Part shown: positions 56,208-64,000 of the stretch, piece after piece | How positions within the stretch are numbered: position 1 is the stretch's first letter | How the letters are laid out: the number at the start of each line of letters is the position of its first letter | NCBI RefSeq assembly: GCF_028912405.1 | Contig: NZ_JAKELO010000002.1 | Coordinates: 1,249,276-1,313,275, forward strand | DNA from: Methanogenium marinum | GTDB taxonomy: Archaea; Halobacteriota; Methanomicrobia; Methanomicrobiales; Methanomicrobiaceae | DNA length: 64,000 nucleotides | Direction of reading: 5' to 3' | Notes under the pieces: model-generated | What the model saw: only the letters and a program-made list of their open reading frames with translations | Databases searched by the model: none | Told to the model about the DNA's origin: nothing | Program-made: the position numbers and the translations under genes

Positions 56208-58130
56208 ATGGTCGGAAAATATAGTCACAAAATCAAGAAACACATCCCCGATTATCTTCGTTTTCTCGGACCCGGGCTTCTGCTGGCAGTCGCTGCTGCA
56301 GGTGAAAGTGGCATAGCAGAAGCAATAGAAATTGGTGCACACTTCGGCTACGCACTCATCTGGGTCATCGCCATTACTCTCATCTATAAATTTGCATTCG
56401 TAAACGGTATCGCCCGGTATACGATGATCACCGGGAAAACCATCTTCCAGGGCATCACCTCCATTCCCGGCCCGAAGAACTGGGGAGGGATTCTTGTGAT
56501 GTTTATCTATCTCCTTGAGATGTTTGCCTTCGCAGGGATGCTGCTATTAGGTGGCATCTTCATGGATTACATCGTCCCAGGCATCAACTCGATTGCGATT
56601 ATCGTATTCATCTCTCTTTCAGCCATCCTCATCCTACTCTGGAAAGAATCCTATGAACAGCTGGAACACACGATTATTGCAATAGCACTCCTTCTTTTCC
56701 TTGGCATTGCCTTCTCCCTCACACAATATCCCATCTCTTTTTCAGCAATACTGCCGGGAATGGTTCCTGAAATCCCCCCAGGCTCCCTGCTCTCCATTAT
56801 GGCACTGATGGGGGCAGTCGGTTCATCCCTGAACCTCCTTTTATATTCCATATGGCTCAAAGAAAAGACAGGAAGTAAGATGGGGCCGGCATTTTACCGA
56901 AGATCGATCAAGGGAGTGAACCTTGACCTCATCATTGCCTTTCTTTTCGTGGGTATCATCACCATCCTCTTCATTTCTCTTGGCGTCACCGGATTCTCCA
57001 TCTCCTATCTGGCACATGGGGAGACATTCAGTGTCGATGCCCTCATTTCCCAGGTACTCTACGTCATTGCCTCCATCCCCTATGGCCCCCAGACTTTTCT
57101 TGTGACAGGCTACCTCATCATGTTCGGTGCGGTGCTCACAGGGATGGACGGCCGCGCACGGGCCATTTCTGATATTCTTCACACTGGATACTCCATTAAA
57201 TGGGAAAAAAAGACCACCTTCCGCCTTATTCTTCTCCTCTTCACTGCAATAATCATAACCGGCGTCATCATCGGGGAACCAATGGCACTGGTCCACGGCG
57301 TCTCAGCCATTGCGTCGATCTTTTTTGCGGTGATGGGGTTCATCCTCATCTACCTCAATATGGAGATCAAAGAACCTGAGAGACCAAACCGCCTTTGGAC
57401 CGCCATAATGACCATTGGTAGCCTCATCTTTCTTCTGATGGCACTTTTCATGGAGGAAGGTATCATCAAGTTTGGCCTGCCACTTGCGGAGCGAATGATC
57501 GTCGTCGCGTTTGTGGTCTTTGTCTTCGCTGGCACCACACTCTTCCGGGATGTCATCAGGGGAAAACCAACCTGGGTTGACCGGCTCTGGACGATTCTCA
57601 TCTTTGGTGCACTCTCCATATACGGTACCTTCCGTGGAATAGCATACGAGGGTATCATTGTCAATTTCCGTGATCTCGGCCCAATTCTCGCAGGCATCGT
57701 GGGGGGGCCCCTTATTGGGGCATGCGCGGGCATTATCGGTGCGGCATACCGTTACCAAGTCCCCGGCATGGAGAAGACCGCCCTTGCCTGTGCGATAGCA
57801 ACCATCGTGGCAGGTATTGTGGCAGGATGCTTTACCCGGATGTACCGTGGGAACATCACCTATCTCCGTGGATTCATCCTTGTCGCCATTGTCGAGGTGA
57901 TACACATCTTCATCTTTGTACCACTCTTCTCGGATATTGCCACCTTTGCTGATTTCATGACCATCGTCCGGGCCACCCTGCTTCCGATGGTCTTTGCAAT
58001 AACGCTCGGAGTAATACTCTTCATCTATATCGTCCGGATGAAGGGGTATTTCCTCACGACCCGGTTTGGAGGAGAGAAAGAGGAAAATACCAACATTGAC
58101 CCAGCACTGGAAACGGAGAAAGAACAATGA
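56208..58130 (+). CDS. NRAMP-fold protein fused to a 5TMR-LYT sensor domain
   Basis: 640 residues, about 16 membrane segments. Residues 1-445 have the NRAMP/LeuT fold (GPGLLLAVAAAGESG opens TM1; MGAVGSSLNLLLYSIW is TM6). The metal-binding signatures are lost: DPGN of TM1 is GESG at 32-35, and MPHN of TM6 is SSLN. Residues about 465-615 are a 5TMR-LYT receptor domain with its hallmark VNFRDLGPILAGIVGGPLIG followed by GAAYR, as in LytS-type sensors. Such a fusion is not one I know. It overlaps by ATGA a periplasmic binding-protein gene. A non-metal transporter or a sensor, like the NRAMP-like receptor EIN2 of plants, is plausible. Confidence 0.85.
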   Translation: MVGKYSHKIKKHIPDYLRFLGPGLLLAVAAAGESGIAEAIEIGAHFGYALIWVIAITLIYKFAFVNGIARYTMITGKTIFQGITSIPGPKNWGGILVMFIYLLEMFAFAGMLLLGGIFMDYIVPGINSIAIIVFISLSAILILLWKESYEQLEHTIIAIALLLFLGIAFSLTQYPISFSAILPGMVPEIPPGSLLSIMALMGAVGSSLNLLLYSIWLKEKTGSKMGPAFYRRSIKGVNLDLIIAFLFVGIITILFISLGVTGFSISYLAHGETFSVDALISQVLYVIASIPYGPQTFLVTGYLIMFGAVLTGMDGRARAISDILHTGYSIKWEKKTTFRLILLLFTAIIITGVIIGEPMALVHGVSAIASIFFAVMGFILIYLNMEIKEPERPNRLWTAIMTIGSLIFLLMALFMEEGIIKFGLPLAERMIVVAFVVFVFAGTTLFRDVIRGKPTWVDRLWTILIFGALSIYGTFRGIAYEGIIVNFRDLGPILAGIVGGPLIGACAGIIGAAYRYQVPGMEKTALACAIATIVAGIVAGCFTRMYRGNITYLRGFILVAIVEVIHIFIFVPLFSDIATFADFMTIVRATLLPMVFAITLGVILFIYIVRMKGYFLTTRFGGEKEENTNIDPALETEKEQ

Positions 58131-59284
58131 AAAAAACACTCCTTGAACACCTCCCATTCATCATCGCAGGTATTATCTGCTGTTTCCTCATCTTCAGTGC
58201 TGTACTAAATACGCCTGATTACGGGGATAATGAGACAATAAAAATAGGTATCATGGTACCCCTTACCGGCGGTCTTGCAGAATATGGCATGGACGTGAAG
58301 ATTGGTGTGGATATGGCAGTCGATGAAATAAATGAAGACGGTGGCATCGGCGGCAAAGAGGTGGAGGCAGTCTTTAAGGACACATGGGGACTCCCCGAAC
58401 ACGCGGCAGAACTCATGGAGGAGTGTGCAGAGGAAGGCATCCCCGTTGTCATTGGCGACATCACAAGTGCTGGTACCCTCGCCTGCGCAGATGTTGCCGA
58501 AGAGAAACATATTGTCCTCATCTCCCAGGCGGCTACAACACCAAAACTGAGTGAATATGGCGACTATGTCTTCCGGACCATCTCATCTGATACCTACCAG
58601 GGGAGAGGCATGGGCCGAATCTTCCGGATATTCCACCCTGATGTAGATAATATCACCGTCATCTATATCGATAATGCCTATGGAAACGGCCTCGCGGAGT
58701 CTTTTTCCCTTGCAGGAGAGGATGGGGGATATACCGTACAGCAGACAATATCCTTTGAGGAGGGACAGGTAAATTTCACTCGTGAAATAGCATCCATCAC
58801 CCCGAATACTGAGGGTATCGCCCTCATCTCCCATATCACCGAAGCAGATTATATCCTGAAAGAAGCAGAGGCACAGGGACTTGACGTTGAATGGGTTGGG
58901 TCAGACGGCATTGTCACCACCGAACTTTGCTCTCATGTCGGATCCTATGCAGAAGGATTCATTGCTACGATGCAGGCGAGCGAAGTTCGGGATCCGGAAT
59001 TTATTGATGAATACCAGGTACGATCAAAATCCAGGACGGTCAACTGGATGGCTCCTTATTCCTATGACACCGTGATGATTGTTGCAGAGGCAATCCGGCA
59101 TGGCGGATATTCTGCAGATGAAATCCGGGAGGCATTCGGGGATATCCGGTATCTGGGTGTCTGTGGGCCAAAAGTCTTTGAGGATGACGGGGGAGTCCCT
59201 CCCGCTTTTGATGTGATGCGAATTGAAGACGGCATGTGGAAACGGGTCTCATGGAAGGAAATCTCCAGCACTGAAACCGACTGA
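58127..59284 (+). CDS. Periplasmic ligand-binding protein (amino-acid type, Peripla_BP_6)
   Basis: 385 residues. An N-terminal membrane anchor or signal (residues 8-27, no clear lipobox) is followed by a two-lobed LivJ-like domain: IKIGIMVPLTGGLAEYG, AVDEINEDGGIGGK, GDITSAGTLACADVA and SQAATTPKLSE. Such proteins bind branched-chain amino acids, amides or related small ligands. No ABC permease or ATPase gene follows. Overlap with the NRAMP-LYT gene (ATGA) suggests the captured ligand is delivered to that protein. Confidence 0.9.
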   Translation: MKKTLLEHLPFIIAGIICCFLIFSAVLNTPDYGDNETIKIGIMVPLTGGLAEYGMDVKIGVDMAVDEINEDGGIGGKEVEAVFKDTWGLPEHAAELMEECAEEGIPVVIGDITSAGTLACADVAEEKHIVLISQAATTPKLSEYGDYVFRTISSDTYQGRGMGRIFRIFHPDVDNITVIYIDNAYGNGLAESFSLAGEDGGYTVQQTISFEEGQVNFTREIASITPNTEGIALISHITEADYILKEAEAQGLDVEWVGSDGIVTTELCSHVGSYAEGFIATMQASEVRDPEFIDEYQVRSKSRTVNWMAPYSYDTVMIVAEAIRHGGYSADEIREAFGDIRYLGVCGPKVFEDDGGVPPAFDVMRIEDGMWKRVSWKEISSTETD

Positions 59285-59693
59285 GAATCCCCTGTCCGTT
59301 AAAGAGAGTTGCCCAGTACCTAAACGAACCGACATGGACGGCTTTGTCCATACCAGAACATAATTACACACTTTGCTCCGAAAACAGGCATATGCAGGAT
59401 GGTCCATGAGATGGATCATAAAATATCCAAATATGCCCAAAAATACTATTATTTTTAATTATAATGCCAATTATTGCTTAAATTTTTAAAATTTAACAAT
59501 AATTCCATAATTTCGTATATTTTTAGGATATAACTCTGAATACGGGTTAAATTCGGATATTACCCCCGGAAAATGTGCATCCTGACATATATATAAATAT
59601 CAGCAACACGATTCAACGATTATCCGTACCTGGCAGATCCATCGGGGGGCTTGGAAGGCCATTCTGCGCGGAGGTCATCAGGAGATATTTACG
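59285..59693. other. AT-rich intergenic region
   Basis: 409 bp; from 59440 to 59620 the sequence is strongly AT-rich with many A/T runs. It should contain the promoter of the following gene (for example TATATATAAATA near 59589). No gene seen. Confidence 0.45.
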
Positions 59694-60308
59694 ATGATAG
59701 CACAAAATGAGACCACAAAAACCAATGGAAATAGACTATCTGAGACTAAGAAAATACCGATCGGCAAGAACGTATTCATCTGCCCGATGCCGGTAACTAT
59801 TGTCGGAACACGCCTGAACAACCGTCCCAATTTTTTAACCGTTGGGTGGGTGACACGTGCAAACATAAATCCCCCAATGATAGCCATAGGAATTAACAAA
59901 TCAAACGTGTCTGTAGACGGCATTCTCATGCATAAGGTATTTTCGGTAAATTTTCCCGGCACCGACCTTATTGAAGAAACAGATTATTGTGGACTTGTAT
60001 CCGGAAAAAACAAGGATAAATCACAATTGTTTGACATATTTTATGGTGACCTGAACAATGCACCCATGATTAAGAATTGCCCGATTACTCTTGAATGCCA
60101 ACTTATAGAGACAATTGACCTTCCAACCAACTATCTATTTATTGGCGAAATAAAAGGTGCATATGGGGATGAAAACTGTTTTATCGGCGGAAAACCGGAT
60201 GTCACAGAGATAAAACCGCTTTTACTCACTATGCCGGACAATTCTTACTGGGAGATTGGCGAATTCCTTGGGCGTGCCTGTAAAATTGGTAGAAGTCTGA
60301 AAGTCTGA
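59694..60308 (+). CDS. Flavin reductase-like FMN-binding protein (second copy)
   Basis: 204 residues, paralogue of the 18324 gene: PMPVTIVGTRLNNRPNFLTVGWVTRAN and APMIKNCPITLEC are kept. It has 14 more N-terminal residues and is more AT-rich than its paralogue. AGGAGAT precedes the start. Electron partners unknown. Confidence 0.85.
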   Translation: MIAQNETTKTNGNRLSETKKIPIGKNVFICPMPVTIVGTRLNNRPNFLTVGWVTRANINPPMIAIGINKSNVSVDGILMHKVFSVNFPGTDLIEETDYCGLVSGKNKDKSQLFDIFYGDLNNAPMIKNCPITLECQLIETIDLPTNYLFIGEIKGAYGDENCFIGGKPDVTEIKPLLLTMPDNSYWEIGEFLGRACKIGRSLKV

Positions 60309-60652
60309 TTGAAATAAATGGTATAGACAAAAATAAATTATGACGGGGCACTTCGGGTATAGAAACGCTGAAATTTCCTGCAAAAAGGCGCACCTGTCCT
60401 AAAAAAGATTATAAAATATTTTTACAGTACCACAAACATTTCAGAAGGAACACATTCTTGCACCACACGCATTTTCACAGACAGAAGATTAGACATACTG
60501 CCCGCCCCATAAACCCAAATACGGTTTACCGTAAAGAGATTCACTCAGGCAAGGCAAAAAAGAATATTCATCAATCCCGGGAATGGCCCACTATGTCTTC
60601 CCGGGCGTCGCCATCCTGTATTTTTTCCGGCCAGGAATAGCGAATCTGTGTT
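60309..60652. other. Intergenic, no gene seen
   Basis: 344 bp. Apparent short frames lack ribosome sites and family features. Confidence 0.35.
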
Positions 60653-60841
60653 TCAGTCTGCTTCATCGCGCTCAGAAACCATAATGCGGATATCATCATG
60701 ACCGTTTACATGCCAGGACGACTCATAATCCAGACAATAGACGTCAGAAACGGATGAACAGACAAGCTCATCACGCTCTTCAAGATCATACTCCCCCATT
60801 GGTTTCAGGCACTCGATTCCGGTAATTCTCATGAACCCCAT
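60653..60841 (-). CDS. Small acidic hypothetical protein
   Basis: 62 residues (or 59 from the Met at 60832), acidic, with two Cys in its middle (ELVCSSVSDVYCLDYE). No family recognised. It could be a real small protein; ribosome-site evidence is weak. Confidence 0.4.
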   Translation of the reverse strand: MGFMRITGIECLKPMGEYDLEERDELVCSSVSDVYCLDYESSWHVNGHDDIRIMVSERDEAD

Positions 60842-61331
60842 GATATCTCTACAGAAGGATAGTCACAGTGCCACACATATAAACTTTGTGCAGATTGCAA
60901 CACCATATATGAGCATGAAATTCCATAAAATATTACAAAAAGCGATGGAGATACATTTAATTCAATATCAGGTCGATATTTGGAAAAACCGGCACATTAT
61001 CCAGGCGAATGATTCAAAAAACTACTAAAAAGGCAACCTTTCAGGAATTCAACCACAATAAGCCACTATAACCACCACAGACCCACCCTATAAGGAGATA
61101 CAGACACGTGATCGCGCAGAAAAAAACCCAAAAATTCAGGACAGATCACCAGAGTGCCGCACACAAGTTTATAAAGAACAGGCAAATCCACCACATTCAC
61201 CAGCACCCCATAACACTATTCCACCATCCCTGCTCAACATGCTCTATGCAAAACTCGTGACATAGATTTTCCATCACGAGAACCGGATCACCGGAAGAAT
61301 ACCCGGCACGTTTCGATAGGCGATATAAAAT
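60842..61331. other. Intergenic, no gene seen
   Basis: 490 bp upstream of the small acidic gene and downstream of thioredoxin. No convincing frame, RNA or repeat found by eye. Confidence 0.35.
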
Positions 61332-61691
61332 TCAGAGCACAAAGACCCGCAACAGGGACGCATGTATAGACTCTTTCGGATGGACACCGGTGAGACGCCC
61401 CACAAGAGATCCATTTGCAAAGAAGAGCAGAGTTGGTATGGCAAGGATATGAAATGAAGCCATCACCTCCAGGTTCATTTCAGCATCACATGTGCCGAAC
61501 ATGACCTCCCCTCCAAACTCCCCTGCCAATTCCTCAATAATCGGCGCCATTGTCGTGCACGAACCACACCACTCTGCCCAGCAGCCGACCACAAAATACT
61601 GATGGCTCTGTATTAAATCAGTGAAATTCATATCAGTCACCTCCACCACAGCCCCTGGATATCTGACAGAAGAAGTCACTTTACCCACCAT
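61332..61691 (-). CDS. Thioredoxin-family protein
   Basis: 119 residues. The active site is WAEWCGSCTTMAPIIEEL, with Ser in place of the usual Pro of WCGPC, and the cis-Pro is in AIPTLLFF. It is a cytoplasmic thiol-disulfide reductant or a specialised relative. The start is uncertain: GGGAG lies close to both ATG 61691 and GTG 61688, and the frame opens at 61724. Confidence 0.88.
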   Translation of the reverse strand: MVGKVTSSVRYPGAVVEVTDMNFTDLIQSHQYFVVGCWAEWCGSCTTMAPIIEELAGEFGGEVMFGTCDAEMNLEVMASFHILAIPTLLFFANGSLVGRLTGVHPKESIHASLLRVFVL

Positions 61692-61902
61692 ATCTCCCGA
61701 ATTCTCTCGCGCAGCTGTACGCATTTATCCTTATTCAGATTGTCATCATCCATGAGAACAGATGGGAGGGGATATTTACTTAAAACTGATGTTCGCGAGC
61801 ATTCACACCCTAATATGTGGAGAATCAACCGATTCAAATCAAAACATATATCAATATACGAGTTAAAGTAAGATGACACAAGGTTAGTTGTGTAGCTCTT
61901 GG

Positions 61903-61977
61903 AGCGAGGTGGGGTAGTCAGGAAATCCCGACGGGCTCATAACCCGTAGATCGATGGTTCAAATCCATCCCTCGCTA
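61903..61977 (+). tRNA. Initiator tRNA-Met (anticodon CAT)
   Basis: The acceptor AGCGAGG (61903-61909) pairs with CCTCGCT (61970-61976); the A1-U72 pair, the three G-C pairs of the anticodon stem (GGGCTCATAACCC, anticodon at 61938-61940) and the GATCGATGGTTCAAATCC T-arm are the marks of an archaeal initiator. The discriminator is A61977. CCA is not encoded. Confidence 0.95.
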
Positions 61978-62127
61978 TTTTAAGCATTCATTTTTAAGAA
62001 TTTTTTTATATCCTACGTTTACAGCAGATATTGTTTTCTGACACACACTATGTTTGGGACCAATACATGCCCCTAAAACGGAAAATAGAGAATAAAATTC
62101 AGATAAAACCAAAAAAATCGGTACGGG

Positions 62128-63552
62128 TCATTCCTTAGAAAATGACTCCAGCCCCGCCTGATAGTGTTTTGCAACACAGGTAACGTTACGCGGGCAGCAC
62201 CGTTCTTCCCCAATGGCAAGTGGATACTCACCAGTCAGGCACCCAGTACACAGGTCCTCCTTAGGGATACCAATGGCACGGATCAATGCAGAAATAGAGA
62301 TATGATGCAGTGATGTCGCCCCAATGGACGAACACACCTCATCATTATCGAGGTCGCTTGCAATCAGTTCAGCCCGTGTGGGCATATCAACACCCAGATA
62401 ACACGGAGCCTTAATGGCAGGCGATCCAATGCGCATGTGTACCTCCCTGGCCCCTGCATCGCGGACAATGTTCACCAGGCGGCGTGAAGTAGTTCCACGG
62501 ACAATGGAATCATCGATGAGAATGAGCGACCGATCTTTCAGATGACCACGGACCGGATTCAGTTTTATTCTGACCGCTATCTCACGATCTTTCTGATTGG
62601 GCATGATGAAGGTCCTGCCCATGTAGCGATTCTTGATGAGCCCCTCCCTATAGCGGATACCAGATGCCTCTGCATACCCTGCCGCATGCGCCATCCCGGA
62701 GTCAGGGACAGGAGAGACAAGATCTGCCTCCACCGGCGCCTCTTCAAAGAGAGAGTGGCCAATACGGCGCCGCACATCATAGACAAGACGCCCGTCGATG
62801 ACGGAATCAGGCCGGGCAAAGTAGACATACTCAAAGATACAGTGTGCATGGTGAGATGCCTCTGCAATCTGATGAGATTCTACCTCCCCGCCTTTCAGGC
62901 ATACCAGTTCGCCCGGACGGACGTCACGGATAAACGAACCACCCAGAGCATCAATCGCGACAGACTCTGAAGCAACCACATGCCCGGTATCAGTCCTTCC
63001 AATACAGAGCGGACGAATACCCAGCGGGTCACGAAATGCCCAAATTTCATTGTCAAGCATCATCACTACCGAGTAAGAGCCCTGGAGGCGGCGCATGCAC
63101 ATCGCAACTGCCTCTACGACATCCTCAGACACCCTATATTCATCAGCGATTATGTTGCCGATCACTTCTGTATCGGATGTCGTGCAGAAAATCTGCCCGC
63201 GTCCCTCATATTCCTCCCTGAGATTATTGGTATTAACAAGATTTCCGTTGTGGGCAAGTGCCACCTTCCGTCCCCGAAAGGTAAAGGTAAAAGGCTGGAT
63301 ATTCTCCGGGATCTTCTCTCCTGTTGTCGGATACCGGACATGCCCCAGACCTGTTCCTCCCAGAAGACCACAAAGAATCTTCTTATTGAACACTTCCGCA
63401 ACGAGGCCCTGGCTCTTCTCTTTATAAAGTGTCAGACCATCAAATGTCGCAATACCTGCACTCTCCTGACCCCTGTGCTGCAGGGCATAAAGTGCATAAT
63501 ACAGGGGGAATGAGACATCGCCTGAATCGACGATGCCAACAATTCCACACAT
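62128..63552 (-). CDS. purF: Amidophosphoribosyltransferase
   Basis: 474 residues. First step of purine synthesis: PRPP plus glutamine to phosphoribosylamine. Mature nucleophile Cys2 (MCGIVGIV), the glutaminase region LQHRGQESAGIATFDG, and the PRPP loop LILIDDSIVRGTTSRR. The C-terminal Cys residues (CTGCLTG, CCPRNVTC) match the iron-sulfur site of Bacillus-type PurF. It follows rpl37e and lsm on the same strand, a common archaeal order. Confidence 0.97.
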   Translation of the reverse strand: MCGIVGIVDSGDVSFPLYYALYALQHRGQESAGIATFDGLTLYKEKSQGLVAEVFNKKILCGLLGGTGLGHVRYPTTGEKIPENIQPFTFTFRGRKVALAHNGNLVNTNNLREEYEGRGQIFCTTSDTEVIGNIIADEYRVSEDVVEAVAMCMRRLQGSYSVVMMLDNEIWAFRDPLGIRPLCIGRTDTGHVVASESVAIDALGGSFIRDVRPGELVCLKGGEVESHQIAEASHHAHCIFEYVYFARPDSVIDGRLVYDVRRRIGHSLFEEAPVEADLVSPVPDSGMAHAAGYAEASGIRYREGLIKNRYMGRTFIMPNQKDREIAVRIKLNPVRGHLKDRSLILIDDSIVRGTTSRRLVNIVRDAGAREVHMRIGSPAIKAPCYLGVDMPTRAELIASDLDNDEVCSSIGATSLHHISISALIRAIGIPKEDLCTGCLTGEYPLAIGEERCCPRNVTCVAKHYQAGLESFSKE

Positions 63553-63585
63553 AATAAATTCCTAAAATCAGTGAAATCGAGTCAT

Positions 63586-63750
63586 CTAGTTCTTCGATAT
63601 CCAGTTGTACTTACGCAGGCGTGGAGATTTTCCAAACCCGCATGACGCACATACTCCATGGCGCTTGTGGAATGAAATCTTACCACAGCGTCTGCATACA
63701 ATATGCGTCGTTTTCTGCCGTTTACCCATTGAGGGTGTGCCTTTACTCAT
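63586..63750 (-). CDS. rpl37e: Ribosomal protein L37e
   Basis: 54 residues: [20 protein letters not shown] begins the protein, with a four-Cys zinc ribbon (CRRC...CASCG) and a basic end KYNWISKN. A protein of the large ribosomal subunit in archaea and eukaryotes. Confidence 0.97.
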   Translation of the reverse strand: MSKGTPSMGKRQKTTHIVCRRCGKISFHKRHGVCASCGFGKSPRLRKYNWISKN

Positions 63751-63776
63751 TTTTTTTCACCAACCTGAATGATATC

Positions 63777-64000
63777 TTATTCCACAGACGGAGATATGTA
63801 TATCACATTATCTCCACGGACGATTAAAGTACCGCGTTTCTCAGCCACGCCTTCAATATCTTCCTCTGCATTATCGAGGACGAGGTTCATATGAACATCA
63901 TACCCCTGGAGGATACCCCTGATCTCCCTTCCGCCTTTGAGACTAACAATAACCGGTTTCTGGTTAAGGGCCTTATCTAAAATTTCCAATGGTCTTCTGG
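63777..64000 (-). CDS. Lsm (Sm-like archaeal) RNA-binding protein, 5' end outside window
   Basis: The Sm1/Sm2 fold is clear: [20 protein letters not shown] and [10 protein letters not shown], then the Sm2 block [13 protein letters not shown]. The in-frame TTG at 63989 is not the true start: the frame stays open upstream (RRP before LEILDKALN), as in family members that begin with a few residues before RPL. The start codon therefore lies beyond position 64000. It binds U-rich RNA as a heptamer. Confidence 0.93.
   Translation of the reverse strand, partial: RRPLEILDKALNQKPVIVSLKGGREIRGILQGYDVHMNLVLDNAEEDIEGVAEKRGTLIVRGDNVIYISPSVE

Noticed and set aside
61676..61753. 25-codon frame overlapping the start of the thioredoxin gene
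   Set aside because: No ribosome site, and it overlaps a recognised gene in another frame. Only a conserved frame in relatives would revive it as a leader peptide.
63777..63989. TTG at 63989 as the Lsm start
   Set aside because: The frame continues open to the window edge with residues that match the family N-terminus, so the true start is outside the window.

Overview
The window is chromosomal DNA of an archaeon, most probably a methanogen of the Methanomicrobiales or a close relative. Evidence: an archaeal initiator tRNA-Met; the lsm - rpl37e - purF gene string; B12-dependent ribonucleotide reductase; archaeal GGTGATC-type ribosome binding sites next to apparently leaderless starts; and methanogen-style PAS histidine kinases with an RHDILNQ phospho-acceptor motif. 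No methanogenesis gene lies in the window, so the assignment is by inference. There are no insertion sequences and no CRISPR array.

Layout. 1-5.6 kb: DUF523/DUF1722 protein (runs off the window), UbiA prenyltransferase, ATP-cone/Mrr-like nuclease, tRNA-Ser(CGA), MscS channel, DUF3089 lipoprotein. 5.7-9.9 kb: a mercury-methylation cluster. A divergent ArsR regulator faces a 53-residue Cys-rich peptide followed by hgcA and hgcB; after a decayed ABC ATPase come an ArsF-like thioredoxin-fold lipoprotein and an ArsG-like membrane permease. Three copies of one operator (TTCAA-N6-TTGAA) sit at the divergent promoter and in front of arsF-arsG, so the same repressor probably controls both. 10-14.4 kb: a transglutaminase-like protein and an AT-rich patch with a lipoprotein and an OLD-family nuclease. 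14.5-26 kb: redox enzymes (aldo/keto reductase, flavin reductase-like protein, flavodoxins), CorA, class II RNR with a possible structured RNA upstream, a radical SAM protein, and several pseudogenes. 26.5-30.4 kb: an iron operon (feoA-feoA-split feoB-membrane protein, then a DtxR regulator) divergent from a CGGC-domain gene. 30.5-43.4 kb: small housekeeping and stress genes and two tandem sensor kinases.

43.5-49.5 kb: a catabolic block unusual for a methanogen. Ornithine carbamoyltransferase, carbamate kinase and arginine deiminase form a complete arginine deiminase pathway (ATP from arginine), followed by P5C dehydrogenase and proline dehydrogenase (proline to glutamate). 50-53.3 kb: second aldo/keto reductase, two unknown proteins, and a decaying 244-bp tandem repeat array. 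53.4-59.3 kb: AI-2E-family permease, a PAS kinase, and a two-gene operon joining an NRAMP-fold protein fused to a 5TMR-LYT sensor domain with a periplasmic ligand-binding protein; this looks like an undescribed receptor or transport system. 59.3-64 kb: flavin reductase paralogue, thioredoxin, initiator tRNA, purF, L37e, and Lsm (its start lies beyond the window).

The two most interesting systems are the ArsR-controlled hgcAB/arsFG regulon and the NRAMP-LYT/binding-protein operon. The arginine/proline block and the split feoB with a Cys tail come next.
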